This document shows, piece after piece, positions 1 through 10,409 of a stretch of 64,000 bases of DNA. The position numbers were made by a program, and so were the translations under genes. Position 1 is the first letter of the stretch. Each line of letters starts with the position of its first letter. This DNA is from Coprinopsis marcescibilis (Eukaryota > Basidiomycota > Agaricomycetes > Agaricales > Psathyrellaceae), in contig ML210258.1 in assembly GCA_004369085.1 (NCBI GenBank), positions 10,057-74,056 on the forward strand. The letters run 5' to 3'. A model generated the notes under the pieces. It was not told the DNA's origin and did not search any database. It was given only the letters and a program-made list of their open reading frames with translations.

Positions 1-1209
1 ATTCTATCTAATGTACCCATCTCACAGAAAGGGAAATTTATTTGCTTGGTGCTCTCAAAACAGGGTCTGGACGGAACTATTAATTCTAGGATTTGGCATG
101 GTATGCGTTTGATTGGAAACATCATGATAGTGGCTAGGACTTGAAGCCGCGCAGCGACGAAAAACCTCTCTAGAAAAGAAACCCATGGATTGGTCTACAG
201 AATAACCTCAAAGACTTGTATATGGAAATGCAAGGCACGTCAATCCTAACCATTGTGCTGTACTAGCTCCACCCCAGTAGTTTAAGGACCAGTACGACAG
301 CCAGCGGAACAGGTTAACCGGAGAAGTATGTGGCAACAGATTTCACTCCGTTTCTCTGAACGCATTTTGATATCAGAACTGAGGTCCCCGGGTTAGCAGC
401 CTTTAAAGAACAACCAAACCTTGCCCCACGTTACAGCCCTATCTGTACAGTTCTTTTCAACCCCCTGTAGTACGTTGTGGTTTTTCTCCCTTTGTTGTCA
501 ACATTGCAGGAGGCCTAACACTTCATTTTTTGATTCATTTTCAAGGAACGGCTCATGATTTACTGGTGTCAGCTTCCAAACGGGAAAAGGATTCGCATTC
601 ATTGCATTGCCAATGAGGTGGTCGGCGACCAGGTTGAACCTCCAAAGCTTTCCAGCATCTCGTATTCACGAAATCATCGATGCTTTGTTCCCTCTTGTAC
701 TGCTAGTAGTACTAGTAGTACTAGAAGTAGGGCACCCATCCCTCCTGGCGGTACTGCAAGCCACAAGCAAATCAAGCATCCATGATTCGTCCAATGTTAC
801 CTCATGATCGATGATCTCTCAACCAACAGAGCACAACTACTACTAGTCTCGAATTATTGTCCCAGTGTTCATTCTTAATCACAATTTGGTATCATCTCTT
901 CTGTGAAAGATTGACTTTGGCGGATAACCTGCGCTCAGCATCAAGCAGGCTTGCGAAACAATGATCAAAGGATCACAACCTTCTAATTGAGCGACTATTG
1001 TTGGCACATCACCGCAATACTTGGGGTCTGGCTATCAAGGTTTACCATCCCCTAATCAGTCTGATAGATCATGACGGGTTGATTAACTATGCCGATCCAC
1101 TGACAACACATCTGTAATCCTTTCTCATTAGTCTCGCCCTGATAATCCATGGTCGAGCCTAACTGGGAAATCCCCAGAGAAAAAGTTTCCGTGATGTACC
1201 AGTGGTCGG
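1..1209. other. No gene recognised
   Basis: I find no convincing exon in this stretch on either strand; the open frames are short and lack family features. A small AGT/ACT-rich direct repeat lies near 700-727. Part of the region may be the decayed 3' half of the membrane-protein relic that begins at 1428 on the minus strand. Confidence 0.5.
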
Positions 1210-1428
1210 TCAGGCTCTGTCAGTGCGCCTTGTAAGGTTGAACATACCGGTGAAGGTGAAGGTAAAGCTCGAAGAGAGTGTCGTGTGTAACGTGTTTCGG
1301 TAGACCTGACCGAAACCTCCCAGGTTGTTGAATCCAGTGGTGTTTCCGTCTGTCTCTACCCAGCCTGGTCGGTATTGGATATGACTATCAGAGTCATAGA
1401 CCACAACCCAGCGCGTGAGCTCGATCAT
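1210..1428 (-). pseudogene. N-terminal relic of an Agaricomycete membrane-protein gene
   Basis: The minus-strand frame starts with ATG at 1428. It matches the N-terminal beta-rich ectodomain of a common mushroom family (single-pass proteins with a lectin-like N-terminal domain): residues reading VVYDSDSHIQYRPGW, then NLGGFGQVYRNTLH, then SSFTFTFTG. In intact family members an intron follows exactly there, and a GTATGT donor is present. After the only nearby acceptor (CCCAG) the frame hits a stop within about a dozen codons, and the expected second exon (an ITYDG/DPTW-type cysteine segment) and the transmembrane helix are not found downstream. I read this as a truncated copy. A real gene with a distant exon is possible but less likely. 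Confidence 0.5.
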
Positions 1429-2093
1429 TTGAGAGACAGGTGAAAATACAGTAGAAAGGGAGCTGAGGACACTGCCTGTTACCTTTGACCAAATTTCAAT
1501 CCATATTCAAAAGAGTGTATACGGATGGTAAATGGAACAATCATTATCTCGATATTGATATATGTTGACTAGTTGAAGGGTGTGTGGTACACAGCCAGGT
1601 TGTGTGCTGATATAGGATATTTGGCCCACACGTTGACTAAAAGTCAGTGTGCCTGTTGAGTTGGTTGGCCGATGAAACGTTGAGCGCCTTTCACAGTTTC
1701 ACTGGGCTGGCTTCTGCTACTCACTGCGCAACGGACGGAGGCTACTGTTTAAGGGTCACGAAGATATATATTAATAGGCTCAAATCAAGTTAAACATTTC
1801 AGATGACCCAGTCTGGACATACGAGAACTTATGCCTTGTCGAAATATAGAACCTAAGCTGATTATGCCCCGTCAAAAACACTGAAGGTGAGATACAAATG
1901 TGGCTCAAAAATATCTATTAGTTCATCTGTGGATATTATTATACTGATGCGGCGATAACTTGGTTGATCATCGGAACGGAAGACTGACCAAATCTTTTGA
2001 GTCTGAAAGTACTATGTTATACTAAAGCCGCGAGCATCGTATAGTATAGTCTGCGTCGTACACATTTAGATAGCGCTTATAACCGTCAATGTA
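1429..2093. other. Intergenic, nothing recognised
   Basis: The stretch lies between the 5' end of the relic and the 3' end of the first membrane-protein gene. It is AT-rich and I see no exon with family support on either strand. Confidence 0.5.
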
Positions 2094-3319
2094 TCAATGA
2101 ATCTCCTTCGGCACTGGCCTCCTTCCGTGATTCCTAGTCAAAGTGGAGACAACTTCATCTTTGTTCGTGAACGATCGTCCCATCGTTACACGAAAGATGA
2201 CGAGCTGTGGGGAGATGATCTATGCGAAGGTTACTTAGACGCGATGCAGGTGGGAAAGGGTGTGATGGATACGTACTGTAAATGCCTTGTAAAATCCTGT
2301 CACGACAAGCGCCCCACTAACCTTCGCAGTGTGGGCTGGACTCATGATATCATCCTGCAAAGTTGTATCTGAGCTGACCACGAGATGTAAGATGGAAGTC
2401 GCAACTCCGAAGAACGCCAGAGGCAGTCCAGACTCTATGAGTATAGCCACTGCCCCAGAGTAAACGCTCAGCCGACGGGAAGGGAGGGCGATTGAAAGCT
2501 TTTTTCTCCATCTCGTTAATCGATATACTATCAGCAGTGTAGCAAGAATGTTGAATATGGTGGATGCGAAGATTTTAATGTTTGCGAGAATAGTTTCCGA
2601 GGTGCCCTTAGGATCGTGTACTATGTTGTAGATACCGGTCCCTGGTGCCTCGGATCAATACAGTACAGAAACATTGAAAAATAAAACGACCATACCAAAT
2701 GAAAAGAGATAGATCATCGAGGGAAGAACAAGAACCCATTTAATGTCGTTCCAAATGATGAAGCACCGGTACAGCTGACATATTGGTTTCTAATTAGTCA
2801 AGGATTCTCAGCCGAACTCGAGAGCAACATACCATCATTCCGTCCCCCAAGCACTGCACCCAGATGAATTGTAAACTATTCGAGATATAGGACCACCTTT
2901 TGAGGGTTGACCCAGATAGTAAGCCCTCTTCATACAGTGATCCGCCAGGCAAGATGTCCTCGACTTTTGCGGGGGTAAACTTTGCGAGGTACGGGATAGG
3001 GGCAACTCCTGTGAGCAAAGTCGCAGATGCAGACGTTCCGAAGACTATCCAGCTGAGAACGATATATGGGATTCTACCTTTCCTGGACTGGGAAGCGGTC
3101 TCAAGATGGACTTGAAGGCCGTATACACACATAAAACACTGCAGCCCTATGAGATTGTCAGCCACTGTCCACACGATGAAAGGTAGATTTACCCATGACA
3201 AAGAACATGATTGTTGAATGGGCGTATGCTGTCCGCGCTAACCCTAACAAGAATTCGTTGGCATACTTTTCAAGGCTTGCAATCTCTTCCTCGGTCAATT
3301 CACTGGTAACCGACGTCAT
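2094..3319 (-). CDS. Multi-pass integral membrane protein, array copy A
   Basis: Five exons join cleanly on the minus strand: 3319-3193, 3146-2833, 2774-2696, 2641-2277 and 2204-2094, giving 331 residues with all phases consistent. The start is the ATG before TSVTSELTEEEIASLEKYA. The protein is a series of hydrophobic helices. It carries landmarks of a large Agaricomycete family of uncharacterised seven-helix-like proteins: QCLGDGMM followed by LYRCFIIWN at the exon 2/3 junction, SRRLSVYSGA then VAILIESGLPL in exon 4, and RVTMGRSF in the last exon, just before a short cytosolic tail. The function of the family is unknown; sensing or transport would be a guess. Copy B upstream has the same exon sizes (127, 79 and 365 nt are identical), so the two are a tandem duplication. 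Confidence 0.82.
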
Positions 3320-3429
3320 CGTCAACCGTTGTGAGGAGGCGAGTCAAAGGTGAGTGAAGGCGGAAAGGTCAAACGGCGTTTAGATGATTTGGTTAGATAC
3401 CTTAATATGTGACTAAAATCCAGCGACTA

Positions 3430-3560
3430 TTACGTCTGTACACCTACAAAGCCCACTATCTGGGCGCTGGGGGCTGATGTTTCTGTAACATTGAGCAAAA
3501 AGTGCCGGCGGGCGCCTGTGGGCGCACTGACGCGCGCCCTGAGCCCGGAACTCGTGTTGG
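3430..3560. repeat. Duplicated promoter segment, copy 1
   Basis: This segment upstream of copy A contains AAAGCCCACTATCTGGGCGC followed by a GC-rich CGCCTGTGGGCGCACTGACGC block. Closely similar sequence recurs upstream of copy B (5207-5300) and upstream of the broken copy C (6186-6300). The duplication unit therefore included the promoter as well as the coding region. The GGGCGCTGGGGCTGATG core is the best conserved part. Confidence 0.7.
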
Positions 3561-3847
3561 TTCAAAATTTAAGTCAAGCATTAGGTTAGAGATGCTTATC
3601 TCACTGTTTCCACCTCATTCCTGACCCGCAGAGTGAGAAAAGCCGAATCTGAGCTTCAAATGGTTTGGGGCGACTTGAGGAGCCGGCGGATAGACCGTCT
3701 CTTGTCTTGCGCAGTTGCCGTGCCATGTGAATGTAACTGTAGTAGGTATCACATAGACAGAATTTTTCTTCAGCTAGCCGCAGGTATTACAGCTTTAAAT
3801 TTACACTGCACCCCGTACACCATTATTGTCATTAGCGCCCGCCCGTG
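3561..3847. other. Intergenic between array copies A and B
   Basis: The stretch holds the distal 5' region of copy A and the 3' flank of copy B. No additional gene is recognised. Confidence 0.5.
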
Positions 3848-5073
3848 TCAACGAACGGCTCTCGGCACTGGCGTGTCCCTTCTTTGATTGATGGATAAAG
3901 TGGACGCCACTTCGTTTTTGTTCGTAAATGACCGGCCTATTGTTACACGAAAGATGATGAGCTGTGGGGAGATGACCTAGATGGGAGGTTTAATCCAGTG
4001 CAGATGGGAAAAGGTGGATACGCACAGTAAATGCTTTGTAAAATGCTGCAACGACAAATAGCCCGGTCGAAGATGCAGTGTTTACTGAGCTCGAAGCAAC
4101 ATCCTCAACAGTCCAATAGCTTGCTGCAAGACTCAGGATGGAAGTCGCAGCTCCAAAGAACGTCAATGGCAGTGCAGACTCTATGAGTATAGCCATCGCT
4201 CCAGAGTATACGCCCAGTTTGCGGGAAGGAAGGGCTCTTGCGAGCCTGTTCCTCCATCTTAATAGCCGAGACACTATCAGCAATGTAGTGAGAATGTTGA
4301 AGATTGTGGATGCGAGGGTTGTCAAGTTTGTCGGAAGAGCTTCCAATGAATCTTTAGGTTCTTGCACAATGATGCTGTAGATATATGTTCCTGGTGCTTC
4401 AAATCAATACAGTGCAGGGGCTGAAAGAATGACATACATACCAAGGGAGAAGAGATAGACCATAAATGGAAGAATACTGACCCATTTAACATCGTTCCAA
4501 ACGACGAAGCACCGGTACAGCTAATGCATTGGTTTGCAATCAAAAGGTTCAACTTCAGCGTATGCCAGTGGAACGTACCATTAATCCGTCCCCCAAGCAC
4601 ACCCAGATGAGCTTCAGCACATTCACTATGCGTGGCCACCCTAACGAAAACGAGTCGTCAATCTCTTCATATAACGACCCTCCGGCCACGATGTTCTCTA
4701 TCTTCGGGGCATTGAGCCTTGAGAGGTACGGAATAAGGACAGCTCCTGCAATCATAGTTGCAGATGCAGACGTCCCGAGGATTACCCAGCTGGCAAGAAT
4801 GTATGGAATCCTGCCCTCCCTGAGTTTGGACGGGGTCTCAAGATAGACGTTAAGGCCGTATATGCAGAAAAAGCACTGCAGTCCTAAAATACGGAGTCAG
4901 GTGGACCGATGTCCACACGATTCAGAAGTAAATATAATGAACTTACCTACGACAAAATGCATAATTGTTGAATGGGCGTAGACGGTCCGTGCTAACCCTG
5001 GCAAAACGTCCTTCGCGTACTTTTCAAGCATTGCAATCTCCTCCTCGGTCAGTTTACTGATGATCTGTGTCAT
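3848..5073 (-). CDS. Multi-pass integral membrane protein, array copy B
   Basis: Five exons on the minus strand (5073-4947, 4883-4579, 4520-4442, 4390-4026, 3961-3848) give 329 residues. The ATG is that of MTQIISKLTEEEIAMLEKYA, aligned with the start of copy A. Family landmarks are present: GLQCFFCIYGLNVYLET at the start of exon 2, LGDGLM|LYRCF at the exon 2/3 junction, ILIESALPL in exon 4 and LIIFRVTIGRSFTN in the last exon. Exons 1, 3 and 4 have exactly the lengths seen in copy A; exon 2 is nine bases shorter and exon 5 three bases longer. The reading frame is intact throughout, so the gene is probably functional. Its role is unknown. Confidence 0.82.
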
Positions 5074-5206
5074 CTTCAACCGTGTTCTGTAAGCGTGACA
5101 GCGCTGTGAGGATGCGAGCCGGAGACGAGTGAATGGCGAAAGAAGAAACAACGGTTACTGATGACATTGAGCCCCTCCTATATGAGAACTATGGTAGCCC
5201 CTACAT

Positions 5207-5300
5207 TGTACAGCTAGAAAGCCCACCATCCGGGCGCTGGGGCTGATGTGTATGTGTGAGACGTATGTGTCGGCTGACGCCTGTGGGTGAAATGGGCGCC
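5207..5300. repeat. Duplicated promoter segment, copy 2
   Basis: This copy of the array promoter repeat lies directly upstream of copy B. It contains AAAGCCCACCATCCGGGCGC then TGGGGCTGATG and a GACGCCTGTGGGTGA block matching the segments at 3430-3560 and 6186-6300. Confidence 0.7.
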
Positions 5301-5499
5301 TTGATCTCGGGAGAGGACGCCCGAGTTAAATGAATTGGTGTATCGTGAAAGTCGAGCTTCAAAGCGCCCAATGAGTCCCTTCGTTTGGCGTGAATTCGAG
5401 ATAGTGACATCATTGTGCCTCGTTCAATTTTGAAGGACACCCGGCTCGTTGGTAATTCCTGATCTCGGAATCCTCTTTACAGCTTCTCTCTATAATATA

Positions 5500-6110
5500 T
5501 CAATGAATTGCCCTATGTACTGGCATGTGCCGTCTGTGATTCATAGATAAAGTGGACGCTGCTTCATCTTCCTTTGTGAATGACCGTCCTGTGGTTACAC
5601 GAAAGATAATTAACTGTGGGAGATGACCTATATGGGTTTACCACTGAGTTCAGGCTCAGTCGGTATGGGTGTAGTAAATACGTACGATAAATGCCCTGTA
5701 AAGGTTGGACTTCAGCGTATGCCATAGAGCGGAACGTACCATCATTCCGTCCCCCAAGCACACCCATATGAATTGCAACCACAGCACTATGCGTGCCGAT
5801 CTTGATGAAAATGAGTTTTCAGGCTCATTATTTAACGATACTCCATGCACAATGTAATTAGTTTTCGTGAGATTGAGCTCTGAGAAGTATGGGGACCAAG
5901 TAGCTCCTGTGATTTTATAGCCGCAGTTGCATACGTTCCGAATACAACCCAGCTGACAAGGTTATATGGGACCCTGCCCTTCCTGCATTTGGAAGGTATC
6001 TCAAGATACACTTTAAGGCCGTCTATGTATAGAAAGCTCTGTAGTCCTATATGCCGTCAGATGCCAGCACCCCTGCACGACGGAGGAATGCGAGTGTTCG
6101 AAACTTACCC
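5500..6110 (-). pseudogene. Broken membrane-protein gene, array copy C
   Basis: The last exon is intact and reads LIIFRVTTGRSFTKEDE up to a stop at 5500. The second exon begins at 6046 with GLQSFLYIDGLKVYLE but has a one-base frameshift before YKITGATWSPYFSELN. The region from the middle of intron 2 to the end of exon 4 is missing: the donor GTACGTTCC and CATACGCTGAAG of intron 2 run straight into the exon 4 end coding for YRAFIV. This removes exon 3 and nearly all of exon 4, that is, most transmembrane helices. A homologue of exon 1 is absent, although the GTAAGT donor remains. The copy cannot make the family protein. Confidence 0.82.
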
Positions 6111-6185
6111 AGAATCAGCGACGGTTACTTTCAACGCTGGTTTTCGTTCTCCTACTCTAAGTCCGACAACTCCGATGATCATCAC

Positions 6186-6300
6186 GTTTGTACAGCCAGA
6201 GAGTATACCGTCTGGGCGCTGAGCGCTGATGCACCACTTGTCTAGGACAGATGAGCGCCTGTGTGCGCGACGCGCGCCTCGAGCTCGGAATAACACGCCG
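6186..6300. repeat. Duplicated promoter segment, copy 3
   Basis: This is the promoter repeat of the array, upstream of the broken copy C. It shows TGTACAGCCAGAGAGTATAC, CTGGGCGCTGAGCGCTGATG and a CGCGCGCCTCGAGCTCGGAA block comparable to 3540-3553. It survives although the gene behind it is broken. Confidence 0.65.
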
Positions 6301-6802
6301 ACTATAAGCTGTGCCTGTTACTTGGAAACGCAGCGACAGAAAGAGGGTCTGCAGCCAGGACGATACGTCAGACTACAATCGTAGTCTCAAGAAGTAGTTG
6401 ACTCTAGCATGCACGTGTGGGCCTAACTTCCAAGTGTTCCAATCACATTCGCTCTTCTGTGGAATATGATTAGGTTCTTGCTGGCCATCGACACGCCAGT
6501 CTGCATGACATCGTGCCAACTCACTCTGACTGCCTGCCCTCCATCTGTAGCTATACGCACAAGCCCAAAATGAGATTGGCAAACATTTCAATGCCGACAG
6601 AACCTTACAAGAGGACACACCAGAACCCTATAGCCAAGGCTTTCCATTTATGCAGGGAAAAGTGGGAATAATTGCTGATGTACCTAATGCTATACGGTTT
6701 GATGTGGCACTCGGCGACCTAGGTGTCGATGTGTGTGTGTGTTCGACCGTTAATTCGAGTGTTGGTGCCGCGGAAAGTTAAAAGAGAAAAATATATATAC
6801 CG
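6301..6802. other. Intergenic, nothing recognised
   Basis: No exon is supported here. A short GT-rich run lies near 6731-6741. The 3' part is the downstream flank of the tRNA gene. Confidence 0.5.
6787..6791 (-). terminator. Pol III oligo-T terminator of tRNA-Ile
   Basis: On the minus strand a run of five T lies about a dozen bases after the tRNA 3' end, the usual RNA polymerase III stop. Confidence 0.7.
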
Positions 6803-6876
6803 TGGCCAACGTGGGGATCGAACCCAAGACCTTCGCGTTATTAGCACGACGCTCTAACCAACTGAGCTAGTCGGCC
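6803..6876 (-). tRNA. tRNA-Ile (AAU anticodon)
   Basis: The minus strand folds into a complete 74-nt cloverleaf. The acceptor arm GGCCGAC pairs with GTTGGCC and the discriminator is A. The D-arm region contains the A box TAGCTCAGTTGG. The anticodon arm TCGTG-CTAATAA-CGCGA has loop anticodon AAT. The T arm holds the B box GGTTCGATCCC. There is no intron and no encoded CCA, as expected for a eukaryotic nuclear tRNA. The AAT anticodon assigns it to isoleucine. Confidence 0.97.
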
Positions 6877-7075
6877 GGTGATATGCGTTATTCCTTGTCT
6901 TCGCTCGCAGGCAGGGGGCAAACGGACGGCATAAAAGTGGAATCGCAGCAAGGTTGACGTTGGAAAATGAAATACAGGTTTACATGCGGCCGTTGCCATC
7001 ATGTGCGATGAATTCTAGGGGACGCTCGTATGGGTGGGTCATCATTGAACTAGAATTTGGCTATGTGCCCGTCTA

Positions 7076-7866
7076 TCAGTTACGTTGTAACCACACTGAA
7101 GGCGGAACCTTGAAAGCTCGTACCTCCGGTGGTCTGTGTTCTATTGAACCGTTTGCCTGGAATGGGGACGGTTTGTGCATGGAACCGTTCGGTAGCACCG
7201 AGTTTGACACGCGCCTACTCCTTCTTAATGGGGCCGGCACGGCATGCGGAGGAATTGGTGGTGTTCGAGGTCTTGAGGCCTCTTGTGGAGCTTGTGGTCG
7301 ATTTTGCCGTGATTCAGGGAAGAAACGGTTATACAAGCCCTCGTCGTTGATTAGCAAGGAGTCCAGCAATAGGCTATAGGTTGTAACATCCAGTCAAGGG
7401 CTCTGGCTGTGGGCGACAGAATCAACCACTCACTCATTCTCGGCCTGCAGTTTCTTCATCTTGTTAGCAGCGGCTTCGAGCTGTTTCTCGTAGGATGCCT
7501 TTTGCTAGTTATTCTAATCGATCAAGAGCCAGAAGCATGTAAGGAGTTGAAATGAACGAACTCGACTGGACTTTTCAAATCTCTCCCGCATTTCTTGGAA
7601 CCTGAGCGTCTCTTAGTCCGCATCCACAGACAACGCAGCCGCACGTACTTGACTTTGTATCTTCCAGGATTGTGACGAAGGACGGAATGATTCTACCATG
7701 GGTGAGCCCTTCTTGTCCTGGATTCGCGAAATGAAGACGTTACCTTGATGGGCTCGGAACCCATGTCCATGTCGACAGGCATGCCTATGTTGTGTGCTTG
7801 CTCGTTCATCATTGAAACAGTTCCCGGGCTGCTGTGGTGATAAACAGGAATACCAGGGGGTTCCAT
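7076..7866 (-). CDS. Small coiled-coil protein, possibly INO80F/TFPT-like
   Basis: Five exons (7866-7744, 7692-7649, 7601-7562, 7504-7434, 7373-7076) join with consistent phases to 191 residues. The start ATG precedes EPPGIPVYHHSSPGTVS. The centre reads RYKVKFQEMRERFEKSSR, then KASYEKQLEAAANKMKKLQ, then AENDLLLDSLL, a heptad coiled coil ending in a leucine-rich LLLDSLL element. This is reminiscent of the short coiled-coil domain of INO80-complex subunit F/TFPT proteins, a nuclear chromatin-remodelling component. The C-terminal third is rich in Pro, Arg and Ser and probably disordered. The exon structure is convincing; the INO80 assignment is tentative, and other coiled-coil regulators could look the same. 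Confidence 0.6.
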
Positions 7867-7989
7867 GATTGCTATTTGTGCCTAAATTTGAGAAAGAATG
7901 CGTGCACCAAGCAGCAGGCGACTAGGTGGATGTCCGCTGGAATCTAGAGAGTGTGGACGTTTGAACCAAAGAGTGACCAGTGATCGATT

Positions 7990-8875
7990 CTCGCGTCCAT
8001 CATTGGAGGCGCGTTTCTGCCTTTGCCTTCTCCCCACCATGTCATCGACACAGTCCTCAAGGTTTGGCGAAGAATACGGTCTGGCCGAGAGTCGAAGGAT
8101 GCCGCAATATTAGGTGAGTCCTTTTCGCCTAGTCAACATCCAGCGCGAGGTTGACCAAAAAACTTCTTAAGCAACTCAGGTCGCTATGAAGCTGCGCTTT
8201 CGGACTGCAACATGTCCGCCACCTTTCTCATATACGGCATATACGGGCGGCTTTGCGAGACTGGTATACGAATGCTTGATGACGGTTGCAAGCACTGAGC
8301 AAACTAAACACAGGCCGACCGGTCTTGACCCAACTGCTTTACGGATGTGCAGGCTACGCAATGCTGCACCTGAAGTTGAACGCCGGAGCACTGCTTCGAT
8401 TCTCATTACTTAACCCCAACTACGAGACAGCCAAACTGTTTCACCAGTTTTTCTCAACGGCGCATACGCCCAACGCCCCGTGAACCCCACCCGCTACGAG
8501 TGGTCTTGTCACTGTAACTACAGCTCCACGCAGAACATACGCGGTCGGGACACTGTGCATGTCATAACATCGTCCGTTACTGTAAGTCTATCTCTGGCAG
8601 TCTATGATAGCAAAATGGCTCGTTTGCTCTTTACACGCATAGGTCACACGCCTGCTGAAAACTCGAGGTCACCGAGTGCCTATCACATTTCGAAGACATC
8701 TGTCCCTATGGATTTGGCTACGGTGGATAGTCGCTCGGAAATGCCAGTTGTCTGCCGTCACCTCAGTTTACGTCCGCGCACAAACTGTCACGGTCACTAC
8801 ACTCCAAGACGTTGCTTACGTCCGCCTCGAGAGAGAGTTTTTTGAAACCGCGTACGACTCATTTTGAGGACTTTT
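7990..8875 (+). CDS. Possible orphan gene, structure unresolved
   Basis: Several plus-strand segments read like protein and can be joined at plausible splice sites. A frame ending HVIDTVLKVWRRIRSGRESK continues over a GTGAGT intron into GRYEAALSDCNMSATFLIYG, and over another intron into PVLTQLLYGCAGYAMLHLK and onward to a stop at 8483. A second pair of segments (8480-8580 and from about 8655) ends in VRLEREFFETAYDSF. No start codon or family is recognised and the two halves lie in different frames. This could be one or two lineage-specific genes, a decayed gene, or chance. Confidence 0.25.
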
Positions 8876-9314
8876 GACACACACATACCGCGGAACATGC
8901 TTTCAAGTCATTCTGGAGGGCCCTGACGCAGTCTTCTATGTCTCATAACTGTCTTGATCTGCTTCTTACTTCTTCCATAAGTAGTTCTGAGTGCGCGTTG
9001 GTCCTTGGCAACTTGTTGGCAAGGACTTCTGATAAAGCACTCCGGTCACTCCTCTCTGGAATCTTAATTTGGTAGTAGTACCGACATCACAGGGGTCATG
9101 GGACCAATAATGCTTTTCCCCGGATACATATGGTTTGTGATTGCACCATTGCAGAGGTCGCTAAGAGAATCTACTTTCTCTTCTCCCTTCTCGTGATCTG
9201 CTGAGCCTTTTTTTTGTTCTTTTCGTTTCTTTCCCGCCTTTGCTAGCCCTGGATGCTCATCCGTGGTCCATTTCTGCTTCTTCGCCTATAGCCTTCCTGG
9301 CTCGAGATTCATGG
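8876..9314. other. Promoter region of the surface-protein gene
   Basis: There is no gene in this stretch. The last 100 bases before 9315 are pyrimidine-rich (runs of CTTTT and TTCTTTTC), as is common just upstream of fungal start codons. Confidence 0.4.
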
Positions 9315-10409
9315 ATGCGGACGCAGTATCGTGACCTCAAGGTGGCAACGGTTGCCTCATATTCGCCGACCGCACTCCTCTGGATTCTAGTCTGGGTCGC
9401 ACTTTTCTCGAACCTTGCCTATGGGCAGACCGCCTCGCAGAACGTGACGGTGCCTCTTCTATCCAACCAAATCACCTATATTCCCTTCCTTTGCAATTCT
9501 ACGGCCCAGATTAACAATCCTGACGCCTGCGCCGGCGCATGGTAAGTATCTCTCCCACCTTCGTCATCTGATTATCTTTGTGTATACTAACCTTTTTGAA
9601 AACCTCTCGCCTTCAGGCTAACCACAAACATCCCGGACTCACCTTCCCCTGTCATCTCAAGTTTTGGACAGGATGCTACAGTTGGAAACATCATCCCTCA
9701 ACTGTTTTTCCGCTTTCGAGGTGCGCAATGTGGTCCTTTGTCTAGCGAAGCTTCGCGCTGATCATAGTATCTTCTTCTATTGATCTCGTATACATCCACA
9801 TACGACCTACAGCTTCGACACTGTACCTCAACTTCATCCCAAACTTTAATGCGACATTCAACGTTACGCTATCCAACACCAATAATGTAGCAATAACCAG
9901 CACCATTCTATCTGCACTCGGCGCTGCCACAATCGTGGGCATCCCACCAGAACTAATAACGACTCTGGCAATCACCATCCTTCCATCGGATACACCAACC
10001 GAATTCGGTCTTCTATCTATAATGATGACTGTTCCAGTTGATGCGTATGTGCTCCTTTTCCTGATTCTCCCCCAGTACCATGGTTAATCTTAGCTTTGCA
10101 TCCAATTCTCTTCTGGCGGCCACCAGAGAATCAACGTCCATCTTTCCAAGCCCTTCGCTTCCAACACCTTCTCCCATCTCAACCTATTTTACCCAGACCA
10201 CTACTTCGTTTGCGACTTCTACGATCACGATGCCCGCTCAATCTGCAACAGAAGGAAGGGCCTTCGTGGCCCACGCCGTGGGGCTTACCGTCGGCCTTGG
10301 ACTTGGATTGACGGCAATTGCTGGTCTCGGTTTCTTTTGGTGGAAGCGTCGGCGGAAGATGCAAGAAGGTCAGCCTCCAGAGATGACCCAGCAGGGTCCA
10401 GTACCATGA
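9315..10409 (+). CDS. Secreted single-pass membrane protein with Ser/Thr-rich stalk
   Basis: Four exons (9315-9541, 9617-9720, 9813-10044, 10076-10409) give 298 residues in frame. An N-terminal signal peptide (LLWILVWVALFSNLAYG) is followed by an ectodomain with paired cysteines (IPFLCNST ... NPDACAGAW). Beta-rich segments such as NVTLSNTNNVAITSTIL and a Ser/Thr/Pro-rich stalk follow. A single transmembrane helix (GLTVGLGLGLTAIAGLGFFW) is followed by WKRRRK and a short Gln/Pro tail. The layout is that of a common Agaricomycete cell-surface family of unknown function, possibly a wall sensor. Several N-x-S/T sites suggest N-glycosylation. An upstream in-frame non-ATG extension was not used. Confidence 0.82.

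Noticed and set aside
6954..7379. Plus-strand open frame of 141 residues
   Set aside because: It is antisense to the last exon of the coiled-coil gene at 7076-7866 and has no family features.
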